NCBI RefSeq assembly: GCF_900108855.1 | Contig: NZ_FNXY01000005.1 | Location: forward strand, 202,617 to 266,616 | Source: Dyadobacter koreensis | GTDB lineage: Bacteria; Bacteroidota; Bacteroidia; Cytophagales; Spirosomataceae | Length of the DNA: 64,000 nt | Direction of reading: 5' to 3' | Shown here: piece after piece, positions 26,403 to 36,144 of the stretch | Layout: every line of letters starts with the position of its first letter | Numbering within the stretch: the stretch's first letter is position 1 | Notes under the pieces: generated by a model | Told to the model about the DNA's origin: nothing | The model's input: the letters and a program-made list of their open reading frames with translations, nothing else | Database searches by the model: none | Made by a program: the position numbers and the translations under genes

Positions 26403-27005
26403 ATGCCTGATAGTGACTTTCATACAAAATCGCAGTATTCTGAAAATATAGAAAATTTCAGCAGGCTTAACCGTTTGGCAGGAAAACTATATCGTTCGAA
26501 TCCACTGAATAAAAAATCGATTTTTATGGATATTAGTAGTGAAGATGTGCAGCAGCTTTTGAAAAGTCTTAATCAATTTCAGGTAAAATATCTTTTAATA
26601 GGAGGAATGGCAGGAGTAGTTCACGGGCACATTCGTACTACGCAGGATATGGATCTATGGGTTAAAAACGACCTTGACAATACAAAAGCACTCATTAAAG
26701 CGCTATCCGAAAATGATGTGGTTGGTAGCGATTTGCTTTTAAACATGCCACTTATTTTCGGTTATACCTCCGTCCGTTTTGGAATGTCAGGATTTGAACT
26801 TGATTTGGGACATTCACTAAAAGCATTTTCAGAAGCTGATTTTGATGCTTGTTATGAACGTGCTTTGCAAGCCGATCTTGATGGAATTCCATTTCCTGTC
26901 ATCCAGCTTAGGGATTTGATACAAGAAAAAGAGGCAACAGGACGACGTAAAGATTTAGCTGACATTGAAGAATTGCAACGTATCTGGGAAGAGCAGCAAT
27001 CTTAA
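26403..27005 (+). CDS. nucleotidyltransferase-fold protein (DUF6036-like)
   Basis: About 200 residues. From residue ~42 the protein reads MDISSEDVQQLLKSLNQFQVKYLLIGGMAGVVHGHIRTTQDMDLWVKND: the GG-A-x-x-x-H-G helix and the DMDLWV metal-binding pair belong to the MNT/AbiEii-like nucleotidyltransferase superfamily, some of which are toxins or antitoxins. Later FELDLGHSL supplies a third acidic position, and IQLRDLIQEKEATGRRKDLADIEEL is the usual C-terminal helix. The start is uncertain: ATG at 26346, 26403 or 26526; the part before 26526 has no family match. No partner antitoxin is visible alongside. Function unknown. Confidence 0.75.
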   Translation: MPDSDFHTKSQYSENIENFSRLNRLAGKLYRSNPLNKKSIFMDISSEDVQQLLKSLNQFQVKYLLIGGMAGVVHGHIRTTQDMDLWVKNDLDNTKALIKALSENDVVGSDLLLNMPLIFGYTSVRFGMSGFELDLGHSLKAFSEADFDACYERALQADLDGIPFPVIQLRDLIQEKEATGRRKDLADIEELQRIWEEQQS

Positions 27006-27108
27006 TGGTTTGGTGTACTAAAATTGTGAATAATCGGATCAACTTACTGTTTTCGATTATTTTTATCCCTCAAAAATTCAATGTCAATTAAAACAGCAAG
27101 TTTTTTAA

Positions 27109-28917
27109 TTGTATATTGGAAGACTCAACATTAAAAATGAAAAAGTCAGTTTGGATAAGTTAGAATATTCAAGTCAGTTTAATGACATTTGGAAGACTGA
27201 ACATGATATTAAAACGCAGTGGGGAAATCGAATTTTCTGTTTTGCTCACCTTATAGGATACCCCATAACTTCTTTTTTATACTACTTCAACCATAATCCG
27301 GTATTTCTAACCATTCTGAAAATTCAATTGCTGGCAAGTGCAATTATTGCCGGCCTTTTATTTTTTCATTTTTATAAAAAAGCACCGAGTCGGGTCATTG
27401 CATTTTATACTTTCCTTACGATTATCGTTTTTCATTCACTTATCCTGGCGACAATTCCGCATACCTCTTACGATAGGGCGAGTTTCAACATGACGCTTGC
27501 GTTGATATTTATCACGTTCATTTTGTGTTGGCCCCCCAAGGAATCCATTATTTGTACGGTTATGGTGCTTTTGCTTTTTCCCGCAGCACTGTATTTTCTC
27601 AGTCCCGATTCGCTACTACAATTTATCCGGGAAGGCGGGTTCTTTCTGTTTCTTGGACAATTTCTTTTTCCGTTTGTGATGAACGTCAAATATTCGAATG
27701 ATAAACGGGCATTTTATTATCGGTATTCGCTCCGGGAAAAAAATGAGTTATTGGAAGAGCAGATCAAAATTTCGCAAGAGGCGACAAAAGCGAAAACAGA
27801 TTTTCTGTCCATGATGAGCCATGAGATACGGACACCTTTAAATGGTATTGTCGGTATTGTTCATTTGCTTTTGAAAGAAGATTTACGAAGTGATTTTCAA
27901 AAAGAAATGATTCAGACACTGCTATTTTCATCAAATCACCTGATGACTGTGGTGAATGATATTATGGATTTTAATAAAATAAATTCTAATTATGTCAAGC
28001 TTGAAGTGAAGCCTTTTAATCCGGCTTTATTTTTTAAAAGCCTTGAAAAAACATTTATTCCGAAGGCTGATGAAAAGAATCTGAATCTCATTTTCGAAAT
28101 TGCAGATTCTTTGCCGCCTCAATTGATAAGTGATGAGGGCCGACTTAACCAGGTGATAACAAACCTGATTCATAATGCCATCAAGTTTACTGAAAAAGGC
28201 GAAGTGAAATTTTCTGTAAAAGAGCAGGATAGGCAAGATAATTCCATAAAATTATTATTTCACATCACCGATACCGGGATTGGAATTCCGGAAGATAAGC
28301 AGTCGGTTATTTTTGATTTATTTACTCAGGCACACACTTCCGGAGACCGGCAATACGGCGGTTCGGGTTTGGGACTGGCGATAAGCAAAGAAATTTTACG
28401 GCTTTTCGGAAGTGATATCCAATTATCCAGTGTGCAGGGGGAAGGCTCAGATTTTTCGTTTGAAATTGATTTTAATTACTCGATGTTACCCATTATAAAA
28501 AGTTACCCGGTAAAAGATTTACCCCTTTCGTTATACCCTGATTGCAAAGTTCTTGTTGTCGATGATAATTATACCAATCTTTTGTTGGCGACCACGTTAT
28601 TGAAACGGAAATCAATTTATTTTGAAACCGCTGAAAATGGTAAAGAAGCCTACGATAAATACAAAGCTTCGCAGGATTATGATCTTATTCTGATGGATTT
28701 AAAAATGCCTGTTATGGATGGTTTTGAAGCTACAAACCTGATCCGGGCAGAAGGTTCGACAGTACCGATCGTTGCGTTAACGGCCTCAACGTTTGAGGAC
28801 GAAAAGGAGCGAGCCTTGTCCAATGGCTTCACAGGATATCTTGTTAAACCATTTTTACCTCTGGACTTTTACGAAATGGTTTATACGCATCTGGATAAGA
28901 AGACTATTGAAAAATAG
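27109..28917 (+). CDS. hybrid sensor histidine kinase/response regulator
   Basis: 602 residues. Residues ~40-195 hold about six membrane helices with no recognisable periplasmic sensor, so sensing is probably within the membrane. A short coiled linker leads to HisKA with the phosphoacceptor His238 (FLSMMSHEIRTPLNGIVG), the ATPase with N box NLIHNAIKFTEKG, G1 DTGIGIPED and G2 GGSGLGLAIS, and a C-terminal receiver with acidic pair Asp485/Asp486 and phosphoacceptor Asp530 (LILMDLKMPVMDG) plus KPF. It lacks an HPt, so the phosphate must pass to a separate protein. A TTG at 27109 is the likely start; no in-frame ATG lies near. Next to no cognate regulator gene. Confidence 0.9.
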   Translation: MYIGRLNIKNEKVSLDKLEYSSQFNDIWKTEHDIKTQWGNRIFCFAHLIGYPITSFLYYFNHNPVFLTILKIQLLASAIIAGLLFFHFYKKAPSRVIAFYTFLTIIVFHSLILATIPHTSYDRASFNMTLALIFITFILCWPPKESIICTVMVLLLFPAALYFLSPDSLLQFIREGGFFLFLGQFLFPFVMNVKYSNDKRAFYYRYSLREKNELLEEQIKISQEATKAKTDFLSMMSHEIRTPLNGIVGIVHLLLKEDLRSDFQKEMIQTLLFSSNHLMTVVNDIMDFNKINSNYVKLEVKPFNPALFFKSLEKTFIPKADEKNLNLIFEIADSLPPQLISDEGRLNQVITNLIHNAIKFTEKGEVKFSVKEQDRQDNSIKLLFHITDTGIGIPEDKQSVIFDLFTQAHTSGDRQYGGSGLGLAISKEILRLFGSDIQLSSVQGEGSDFSFEIDFNYSMLPIIKSYPVKDLPLSLYPDCKVLVVDDNYTNLLLATTLLKRKSIYFETAENGKEAYDKYKASQDYDLILMDLKMPVMDGFEATNLIRAEGSTVPIVALTASTFEDEKERALSNGFTGYLVKPFLPLDFYEMVYTHLDKKTIEK

Positions 28918-28921
28918 TTTG

Positions 28922-29920
28922 TCATTTAATTTTTGCACGTCGCTGCATTGCCTCTCTCCAGGTTGTCAAAATGATGCCTTCTTTTTCAATATAACTTCTT
29001 AATTCCGGGTCAATCATAGCCAGGAAATCGCCCTCGCGTGTTATATTGGAATCAGAGATATGAGGAAAAACTTCGGTATGGATGGTGCAATGCATAATCA
29101 CCATGGTCAGTCCGGGTTTTATATTTTTGATTGCATTAATATACTTTTCAGTCTTATATTTTTGAAGTGCTTTTTCAGATTTATCACCTGATTCAGGACC
29201 TTTCCAACCATAACTGGAATTTTCGAGATCGTCCAAAACAGGCAAGCCCGAGTCCCAAAGTTGTTTCCCAACCGTTTTCGTCATAGCAAGCTGATCGGCA
29301 ATTATTTTTTCCTGTTTTTGTACCACCGAATTATGTCCGCCAGGAAACATCACCGGAATTTTTTCTTCCATCCCGACTTTTAGATATCGCTGCAAAAATT
29401 CAGGAGTCGCGAAAAGTGTTCCCATGTGTGAGTCCAGATGGGTAGGTGTAAATCCCATTGTCCGTGCTCTGTCCAGCTGCGCGCGAATTTCCTTTTCTAC
29501 TTCATCCGGTGAGGCATTTTTGACAACGTCTCCGACACTGCGCCACATCGCTCCTTCGGAATCTACCAAGCCTTTAACCTGATTTTTCCCCGCAAGCGGC
29601 CCCCAGCGGTAATCTTTCCATTCAGAAGTTAACGTTAGATGTAATCCCGCATCAAGCTCAGGATTTTCCTTAAGATAATGCACAAAACCCGGTACCCAAC
29701 CACAAGGCATCATCACGCTTAAAGAATTGGCTACTCCTTCTTTTATTGCCCTGATTGCTCCCTGGTTAGATTCGTAAGACATCCCGACATCATCGACGTG
29801 GATAATCAACACTTTTTTACCCTTTGGATAACCGAGTTTTTCAGCATAAGTCTGCTCCGAAACCTGAGCGATTGCGACGGAGTAAACCAGCATTATAGAT
29901 ATTAAGAAGATATGTTTCAT
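28922..29920 (-). CDS. ChbG/YdjC-family carbohydrate deacetylase, secreted
   Basis: 332 residues with a signal peptide (MKHIFLISIMLVYSVAIAQ). Members remove acetyl groups from chito-oligosaccharides or related sugars. LIIHVDDVGMSYESNQGAIRAIKEG holds the metal-binding Asp pair, DAGLHLTLTSEW the His of the second motif, and PTHLDSHMGTLFATPEF the DSHxG motif of the family. The late VIMHCTIHTEVF histidines may complete the site. It is convergent with the histidine kinase, separated by only 4 bases, so their 3' ends nearly touch. The natural sugar is unknown. Confidence 0.88.
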   Translation of the reverse strand: MKHIFLISIMLVYSVAIAQVSEQTYAEKLGYPKGKKVLIIHVDDVGMSYESNQGAIRAIKEGVANSLSVMMPCGWVPGFVHYLKENPELDAGLHLTLTSEWKDYRWGPLAGKNQVKGLVDSEGAMWRSVGDVVKNASPDEVEKEIRAQLDRARTMGFTPTHLDSHMGTLFATPEFLQRYLKVGMEEKIPVMFPGGHNSVVQKQEKIIADQLAMTKTVGKQLWDSGLPVLDDLENSSYGWKGPESGDKSEKALQKYKTEKYINAIKNIKPGLTMVIMHCTIHTEVFPHISDSNITREGDFLAMIDPELRSYIEKEGIILTTWREAMQRRAKIK

Positions 29921-29974
29921 GAAATTTTATTTAATTATGCATTTAAACATGCAGGCTATAAAACTATACATCGA

Positions 29975-31519
29975 ATGAAGTATTTTGTACTATTCTTTTT
30001 ACTGCTTTCTTTTATGGGATTTAAGGCTGAGGGGCAAAAAACCAAGGCAAAAGAGATAGTAGCGCAGGCACTTAAAGTGCATACCTCCGGGAAAATAATG
30101 GAACGTTTTGAGGTAAAGATTGTAAATGATATGCCAGGCAAGGCACCAGCATCACTTCAGCAGCCTGACCCAATGATGAATTTTTTGGATTCTCTGATGA
30201 AAACCTTACCTGATTCGATGCGGAAGGAAATGGCAGATCAGAAAGTTAAAGGAGAGGCAGAACTTTTCAAGACGATTGTTGAGGAATATGAGGGCAAAAA
30301 ATATCAGCATTTCATTGATATCCCTTCAAAGAAGGTTGCAAGCAAGTCTATAAGGCTGAATCGCTTCAGGGAACGGGAAGACACAACGGCTTCATTACAT
30401 AATTTCGAGGATTCCAATAACTTGATATTCGCTTGTAAAATAAATCCTGTGCTTCTGTTGCAGGTGATGAATCAGGATTCTGCTCAATTACATTATACTG
30501 GAAAGGTTTTAATGGATGATCAGGATTATCTTGTAGTTCAGGTGAAGCTACACAACAAATGGCTGGAAGTATATATTGATGCAAGGAGCAAGCTGGTCAG
30601 CAGGTTAGTAACATCGATGAAAGATGAAGATCCTTTGATGGGACAACGACCACTTCATTACAAGAATGTTATTTCCTATAAAAATTACAAGCTGCAAGAT
30701 TCGTTTCTGTTACCAAACCGGATCGAAGAAACCGATAGCCATTTACCATTTACAGACAATAAATTAGTTACCTGGATAAGTATTAATAAAGTTTTTCCTG
30801 CTTCCGTTTTTGATCCACCGCTGCCGTATGAAGAAAAAATTAGTTACTTATTTTATGCAATTAGTGACAATTTATTTTTGATGGAAGAAAGGGACGATTA
30901 CACAAATAGTCGCTCAATAATTAGCATGAATCCTGATAAGACGATCAGCATTTTCACTAATCTCGCAAACAATGAGATAGTTAATAAGAAGAAGCTGAAA
31001 GCGATTACTACCAAATTCGGAGATATTGAAATCAAATCCGTTTATAGCCTATCTTACCTCTCAGGACTGATATCGCTCTCCTGTTTTTTCTCAAAACAAA
31101 TTCAGATAGCAGCACCAAAAGCAACGGGAATTTTCGGTGCTGTTTTAAACTCTGGGAACCGTGAGGAAGATTCAATGAAAATTGCTGTCCATGAAAAGGC
31201 TTTATTAAAAACCTTTGATCAGGATTTTGAAACTCAAACCGAAAAGGTGTTCATTTTAAATCCTGGAGCAGATCCAGAGCAGTCTGGTATTCGGGTGGCT
31301 TATTATTTGGAAAAAGAACATGTTGTTTATCTTGAAGGTTATTATCCTCACCAAAATAAAAATAAGGAAAAATGGATTGCACCAGGAGAAAAAGCGCTTT
31401 TGAAACTTATCGAAAATAAGGCGCTGGAAGTTGAAAAAATTATTTTCTCAGGATCCTTTGTTGATAATGCGCCACTCTTCATGACGTACGCTGATTTTGA
31501 AAATCGGGTGAAAAATTAG
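29975..31519 (+). CDS. secreted protein resembling a degenerate metallo-beta-lactamase fold
   Basis: 514 residues with a signal peptide (MKYFVLFFLLLSFMGFKAEG). Residues ~20-290 look like an outer-membrane lipoprotein-sorting-type beta region (ends VFDPPLPYEEKIS). From ~300 the order LFLMEERDDYTNSRSIISMNPDKTISIFTNLANNEIVNKKKLKAITTKFGDIEIKSVYSLSYLSGLISLSCFFSKQIQIAAP follows Bacteroidota MBL-fold hydrolases, where the segment after IKxV normally reads THHHxDHxGG. Here it is SLSYLSGLISL, with no metal-binding His or Asp, so the domain would be catalytically dead. This alignment is by eye. The start at 29975 was chosen because it begins the signal peptide. Confidence 0.7.
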   Translation: MKYFVLFFLLLSFMGFKAEGQKTKAKEIVAQALKVHTSGKIMERFEVKIVNDMPGKAPASLQQPDPMMNFLDSLMKTLPDSMRKEMADQKVKGEAELFKTIVEEYEGKKYQHFIDIPSKKVASKSIRLNRFREREDTTASLHNFEDSNNLIFACKINPVLLLQVMNQDSAQLHYTGKVLMDDQDYLVVQVKLHNKWLEVYIDARSKLVSRLVTSMKDEDPLMGQRPLHYKNVISYKNYKLQDSFLLPNRIEETDSHLPFTDNKLVTWISINKVFPASVFDPPLPYEEKISYLFYAISDNLFLMEERDDYTNSRSIISMNPDKTISIFTNLANNEIVNKKKLKAITTKFGDIEIKSVYSLSYLSGLISLSCFFSKQIQIAAPKATGIFGAVLNSGNREEDSMKIAVHEKALLKTFDQDFETQTEKVFILNPGADPEQSGIRVAYYLEKEHVVYLEGYYPHQNKNKEKWIAPGEKALLKLIENKALEVEKIIFSGSFVDNAPLFMTYADFENRVKN

Positions 31520-31629
31520 CCCGCGCCAGTAGAACAGGATGGCAAAAAGTAAGTGATGTGAGATTTGCCGGATACAATACGAAAACCCTTTTCTCGTTAT
31601 TTGCCGACAATTACACCCCGGAACATCGC

Positions 31630-32619
31630 ATGAAATTTTCCCGACATTTACTTTTCGGCTTACTTTTTACGACCATATCTTCGGCTCAGGCTCAGCATTT
31701 TGCGTTGAGCAGATTGTTTTATCCTAATCTTACTTTAAAGGCGGATTACAACGTTCCCTCGAATTTGGGCGGTGGAACAGGAAAAGATTATGGCCTGACG
31801 CGAAGTGGTTTTTTTGGTATTATTCCAATCCAGAGTGAAGTCCAGCTCGGATACAGTTTGAGGAAAAAGTTTGACCTGCGCGCCGTTCATACCGTTCTGC
31901 TTACTCAATTTACGCAGCTACAACCTACGTTGGATGGAAAAAATATTCCTGATAACGGGTATAAAACTTTATCAGTTGGTGTACTAAGATTACAGGCAAG
32001 TATCAAAGACAGGCTTTGGGTATACGGCGGCGGTCTCGGGATGACCGAAAGTAATGAAACATTTTTCTCCCCTCAGCCATTTTTTTGGGGAGGTGCAGCG
32101 CGTATGCATATTCTTGGCCTGCACACGCAGATTATGTATGGTTCAATTTTAGCCTATAACCAAAAACTTCGTTTTGTTCCGGTATTTGGTGTGAATAAAA
32201 GATTTGGGAAAGACTGGCGGGTTTCGGCACTACTGCCTTTCATGATGAATGTGAACTATCGGACAACCAAGTGGTTTAACGTTGATATGCTTGCCGGGTT
32301 AAACGGATACAGCGGCGGTTTCCAGATTCAGACACCAGAAGAAAAAATGCTGCGACGAGAAAATTATCGCCAGATTAAACTGGGCGTTTCTGCAAATGCG
32401 CATTTATTTACAGCTATAAATATTTCTCTGGAGGCTGGTGTCACCACCTTTCGGCAGTTGAAAACATTTAATAGTGCCCGCGAAACGCTAACAGCTTATA
32501 CTCCCGGAACTACGCCTTACATTGGCGCAAGTGTACGCTATATCACAAGCAGGTCAAAATTATCGAACCGGTTCACAAGAAAAATGAATTTAGGTGGAGG
32601 CGGTGGAATTAACTGGTAA
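31630..32619 (+). CDS. secreted outer-membrane beta-barrel-like protein, hypothetical
   Basis: 329 residues with a signal peptide ending at SSAQAQ-HF. The rest alternates polar and hydrophobic residues with many aromatic strand ends (YGLTRSGFFGIIPIQSEVQLGYSLRKKFDLRAVHTVLL...; ATRMHILGLHTQIMYGSILAYNQKLRFVPVFGVNKRF) typical of a barrel or a surface beta protein. No family could be named. ATG 31630 is preferred over the in-frame GTG at 31558. Same direction as the degenerate MBL gene upstream and the META lipoprotein downstream. Confidence 0.72.
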   Translation: MKFSRHLLFGLLFTTISSAQAQHFALSRLFYPNLTLKADYNVPSNLGGGTGKDYGLTRSGFFGIIPIQSEVQLGYSLRKKFDLRAVHTVLLTQFTQLQPTLDGKNIPDNGYKTLSVGVLRLQASIKDRLWVYGGGLGMTESNETFFSPQPFFWGGAARMHILGLHTQIMYGSILAYNQKLRFVPVFGVNKRFGKDWRVSALLPFMMNVNYRTTKWFNVDMLAGLNGYSGGFQIQTPEEKMLRRENYRQIKLGVSANAHLFTAINISLEAGVTTFRQLKTFNSARETLTAYTPGTTPYIGASVRYITSRSKLSNRFTRKMNLGGGGGINW

Positions 32620-32688
32620 TGAGTTTATTAACAGATGTTTTTTATATTTGATTCGGTTAAGAATCCAGGTTTAATTAAAATTCTTATT

Positions 32689-33129
32689 ATGAAAAGATTA
32701 CTGTTTTTTTCATTGATGTTTTTTGGAATTTTGTCAGGTTGTAAAAGCAGTAAAATGAATTCAAAATCTGTCGCTGCTGAGAATTCAGCTTCATTGGAAG
32801 GAACGTGGGTATTGAATTATGTTTCAGCCCCCGGAAAATCAGTTGACGAACTTTATGCAGAGAAGAAGCCGGAGATCAAGTTTGATTTGAAAGAAAAAAG
32901 ATTCAGCGGGAATACGAGCTGCAATTCTTTTTCGGGTAAATTAAATATGGAGGATAATCAGATCAATTTCAGAGATCCATATGTGATGACGAAAATGATG
33001 TGTCCCGGAGAAGGTGAAAATGTTTTCACAGAAACACTCAAAAAGGTGAATTCGTATTCTATTAGTGATGGAAATACGCTCAATTTTATCGGCGGAGATA
33101 TTGCAGTAATGCGTTTTACCCGAAAATAA
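32689..33129 (+). CDS. META-domain lipoprotein (HslJ-like)
   Basis: 146 residues. MKRLLFFSLMFFGILSGC ends in a lipobox (L-S-G-C), so it is lipidated. The remainder, LEGTWVLNYVSAPGK...KPEIKFDLKEKRFSGNTSCNSFSGKLNMEDNQINF...MTKMMCPGEGENVFTETLKKVNSYSISDGNTLNFIGGDIAVMRF, is the META domain, a small beta structure with a conserved SGxxSCNxFSG core and the MxCPG cysteine. HslJ-type META proteins are stress-linked envelope lipoproteins in E. coli. Strong terminator follows at 33131. Confidence 0.9.
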   Translation: MKRLLFFSLMFFGILSGCKSSKMNSKSVAAENSASLEGTWVLNYVSAPGKSVDELYAEKKPEIKFDLKEKRFSGNTSCNSFSGKLNMEDNQINFRDPYVMTKMMCPGEGENVFTETLKKVNSYSISDGNTLNFIGGDIAVMRFTRK

Positions 33130-33130
33130 A

Positions 33131-33170
33131 AAAGGTGATAACCAGTTTGAAGTCTGGTTATCACCTTTGA
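33131..33170. terminator. strong bidirectional terminator
   Basis: 15-base perfect arms AAAGGTGATAACCAG (33131-33145) and CTGGTTATCACCTTT (33154-33168), loop of 8. It lies between the META lipoprotein stop and the convergent rfaE1 stop and has A- and T-runs on both sides. Confidence 0.85.
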
Positions 33171-33186
33171 AATATTTTTGGATTTT

Positions 33187-34170
33187 TTATATCAATCCTT
33201 CTTTTTCAGCTTCTGTTTTCAAAAGAGCTTTATCAATCGGTACAACACCTACCAACTCACAAACCAGTCCTCCTCCTAAATTAGAAATTCCTGCAATCGA
33301 CTGAGGTGGTAAGTTAAGTGCGACACAGCAAGCGGCGATACTAATCACGGTATCACCAGCGCCGGAAACATCAGCAATTTGGCGGATATGTGCGGGTAGT
33401 TTGTGAGTCTCTTCTTTAAAGTCAATATAAACTCCTCTTTCTGAGAGCGTTATCAGAGCACCTTTTGCGTTCAAAGTTTCCTTCAATTGCTCAACGGTTT
33501 GTTTCAGTTCTTCCGGATCGTCTACGTTGAATTCAACTTTTAAGCCTTCCCGTAATTCCTTCAAGTTTGGTTTGAAAAGTGTTACGTTGTTGTATGATAA
33601 AAAGTTGCGTTTTTTGGGATCTACGACTGTCGGAACGTTATGTTCATTCGCATACTCAGTAATTTCTGCAATTGCCTCCGCCGTCAGAACTCCTTTATCG
33701 TAATCTTCAAAGATAATTACGTTGCTCGAAGGAATTAACTCTTTAGCCTTACTGACAAGCCTGTCTTTTTCTTCGGTTGATATAGGTTTGTCGGTTTCGG
33801 TATCGATTCTTACAACTTGCTGAGAGCCTGCGATGATTCTTTCTTTTATAGTCGTGATTCGGCTTTCGCTGCGTATTAAGCCCTCACAGTTTAAACCCTT
33901 TTCAATCAGACTGTTTTTGAGTGAATCACCCGAAGCATCTGTTCCGATAACAGTACAGATAATTGCTTCTGCGCCAAGTGCCTGAACGTTTAACAGTACA
34001 TTTCCCGCGCCCCCCAGACGAAATTCACGATGACTTACATTGACAACGGGAACTGGTGCTTCGGGAGATATACGTTCAACTTTTCCCCAAACATAAGAGT
34101 CCAGCATGACGTCACCAATGACCAGTACGCGTAAAGAATTGAATGATTCAAAAACCTGATGGATATTCAT
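33187..34170 (-). CDS. rfaE1: D-glycero-beta-D-manno-heptose-7-phosphate kinase (PfkB family)
   Basis: 327-residue ribokinase-like kinase of the HldE/RfaE N-terminal type, making heptose-1,7-bisphosphate for LPS inner core. RVLVIGDVMLDSYVWGKVERISPEAPVPVVNV and FRLGGAGNVLLNVQALGAEA are the first PfkB signature region, FEDYDKGVLTAE and DPKKRNFLSYNNVTLFKPNLKEL follow, and AHIRQIADVSGAGDTVISIAACCVAL is the second signature with the catalytic Asp. It lacks the C-terminal adenylyltransferase half of E. coli HldE, so a separate RfaE2 must exist elsewhere. Start ATG 34170 gives the family N-terminus. It follows ribBA and a GNAT gene on the same strand. Confidence 0.88.
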   Translation of the reverse strand: MNIHQVFESFNSLRVLVIGDVMLDSYVWGKVERISPEAPVPVVNVSHREFRLGGAGNVLLNVQALGAEAIICTVIGTDASGDSLKNSLIEKGLNCEGLIRSESRITTIKERIIAGSQQVVRIDTETDKPISTEEKDRLVSKAKELIPSSNVIIFEDYDKGVLTAEAIAEITEYANEHNVPTVVDPKKRNFLSYNNVTLFKPNLKELREGLKVEFNVDDPEELKQTVEQLKETLNAKGALITLSERGVYIDFKEETHKLPAHIRQIADVSGAGDTVISIAACCVALNLPPQSIAGISNLGGGLVCELVGVVPIDKALLKTEAEKEGLI

Positions 34171-34287
34171 TAATATAATTTTGACGGGATTTACCGTTTG
34201 TTGACGAATAGGTTTGGACCAGTAAATTCCAATACTGGAAACTTTTGCTGCCAAAATTCGTACAAAGGGCTGTAAAAATCAAACCAA

Positions 34288-34716
34288 TCAGACATTTGCC
34301 ACGAAATGCATGCTGGTGATTTGAAAACGTTTGTTGAGATAAAGGCGATGCGCGTCAGTACGGTTTGGATTTACGCCTGAGTCCAGATGGATTTGGTCAT
34401 ATTTTTCTTTTTTTGCAAAATCAATAATCCAATCCAGAAGTATGCCCGCATATCCGTGACCCCGATGTTCGGGAAGCGTTGACAAGTCGTCGATATAAAT
34501 ATATTTTCCACGAAAAAGATTATAACCCGTTTCGAAAACGGCTACGGCAGCAGCTTGTCCACCGGTTTCAACAAAAATGATCTGCCTGTTATCAGCCATC
34601 GTTTTTTGAACCGCCTCGAAATAAAGCTCGTCAGTTAAAGAAGGCCGCAGTGCCTGAATTGCACTGCGGCATTTTAAAATATCAGCCTCCGTTGCAACAA
34701 CCTGAACCTGTGTCAT
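34288..34716 (-). CDS. GNAT family N-acetyltransferase
   Basis: 142 residues. The acetyl-CoA-binding core reads [67 protein letters not shown], with the R/Q-x-x-G-x-A-type loop as HRGHGYAG and the late YLNKRF strand typical of the fold. The acceptor substrate is not predictable. Its ATG overlaps the ribBA stop (ATGA, 34713-34716), so it is translated from the ribBA message. Confidence 0.9.
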   Translation of the reverse strand: MTQVQVVATEADILKCRSAIQALRPSLTDELYFEAVQKTMADNRQIIFVETGGQAAAVAVFETGYNLFRGKYIYIDDLSTLPEHRGHGYAGILLDWIIDFAKKEKYDQIHLDSGVNPNRTDAHRLYLNKRFQITSMHFVANV

Positions 34717-35960
34717 ACCTGATTTCCCGGGAAAGTTAGGTTACTCAAATTGTGGCCCATCTTATCACGTTTTGTGATCAGATATTTTTCGTTGTAAGGA
34801 TTTGAAGGTATTTCAATATTGACCGAATCGACAATCTCTAATCCGTAACCGATAAGTCCGGCGCGTTTTTTAGGATTGTTGGTGATCAATTTTATTTTAG
34901 TAATATCCAGATCGCGCAAAATCTGAGCTCCTACGCCATAATCACGCTCATCACTTGCAAAGCCTAATTCAAGATTTGCTTCCACGGTATCGCGGCCCAT
35001 TTCCTGAAGTTTATATGCTTTTAATTTATTGAGCAGGCCTATCCCTCTGCCTTCCTGGTTCATATAAACGATTACTCCTTTTCCTTCTTTGCTAACCAAA
35101 TCCATGGCAGCATGAAGTTGAGGGCCGCAGTCGCACCGGCATGAACCGAAAATATCACCCGTCATACAGGATGAATGAACACGAACCAAAACGGGTTCAT
35201 CTTTCTCCCATGTACCTTTTACCAAAGCCAGATGCAAATCTCCGGTATTGACCTGGCGATAAGCAATCAGATCGAAATGTCCCCATGCCGTTGGCATATC
35301 CACTCCAATTTCTCTTTTGATCAATGACTCTTCGCGCAGACGGTATTCGATAAGATCTTTGATACTCACCAATTTCAAGTTCAAACGATCTGCAATTTCC
35401 CGAAGCTGAGGCAAGCGGGCCATGGAGCCGTCTTCATTCAAAATTTCAACCAAAACTCCGGCAGGTGACAAACCTGCAAGACGAGGGAAATCGATCGCTG
35501 CTTCGGTATGCCCTGTACGGCGTAGAACGCCGCCTTTTTTAGCTTTTAAAGGAAAAATATGTCCTGGACGACCAAGATCCGCAGGAACTGTATTAGGATC
35601 AACTAACGCCTGAATGGTTTTTGCACGGTCACTTGCTGAAATTCCGGTTGTACAACCATTGCCAAGTAAGTCGACAGAAACTGTAAATGCAGTCTCGTGA
35701 AGCGCGGTGTTGGTGCCAACCATCATATCAAGTTCAAGTTCTTCACAACGTTCTTCCGTTATCGGAACACAAATCAAACCACGGCCTTCTCTGGCCATAA
35801 AATTGACTATTTCGGGAGTTACCAGCTCTGCGGCGCAGATAAAATCGCCTTCATTTTCACGATCTTCATCATCTACCACAATAATTAATTGGCCGTTTTT
35901 TATGGCTTCAATGGCATCTTCAATCGAATCTAATACTATGGGATTACTATTATTATTCAT
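34713..35960 (-). CDS. ribBA: bifunctional 3,4-dihydroxy-2-butanone-4-phosphate synthase/GTP cyclohydrolase II
   Basis: Makes both entry compounds of riboflavin synthesis. Residues ~5-205 are the RibB half: [25 protein letters not shown] with its metal-binding acidic cluster, FTVSVDL and [27 protein letters not shown]. The RibA half follows: [29 protein letters not shown] supplies the zinc cysteines, and [28 protein letters not shown] the GTP-binding and catalytic block. 415 residues is the normal length. ATG 35960 was preferred to a TTG five codons upstream. I see no FMN riboswitch in the leader. Heads a leftward run with GNAT and rfaE1. Confidence 0.96.
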   Translation of the reverse strand: MNNNSNPIVLDSIEDAIEAIKNGQLIIVVDDEDRENEGDFICAAELVTPEIVNFMAREGRGLICVPITEERCEELELDMMVGTNTALHETAFTVSVDLLGNGCTTGISASDRAKTIQALVDPNTVPADLGRPGHIFPLKAKKGGVLRRTGHTEAAIDFPRLAGLSPAGVLVEILNEDGSMARLPQLREIADRLNLKLVSIKDLIEYRLREESLIKREIGVDMPTAWGHFDLIAYRQVNTGDLHLALVKGTWEKDEPVLVRVHSSCMTGDIFGSCRCDCGPQLHAAMDLVSKEGKGVIVYMNQEGRGIGLLNKLKAYKLQEMGRDTVEANLELGFASDERDYGVGAQILRDLDITKIKLITNNPKKRAGLIGYGLEIVDSVNIEIPSNPYNEKYLITKRDKMGHNLSNLTFPGNQV

Positions 35961-36144
35961 TATTCGGGTAGACAAAAAATAGTTTTACGGGAAAACACGT
36001 TTTAGAATATAAAGGTACAGTCTTAATGTTGAAATGTTTTAATTTTGAACCTTCTTTAGGTGAACAATCGATTTTTCAGATGGGTTTCAAAATAGGTCAT
36101 TTCGAAGTTTGTAGATGTCCTTATTTACTATTACTTCAGAGTTC

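Noticed and set aside
35961..36144. FMN riboswitch upstream of ribBA
   Set aside because: None of the conserved RFN-element blocks could be seen in the short leader.
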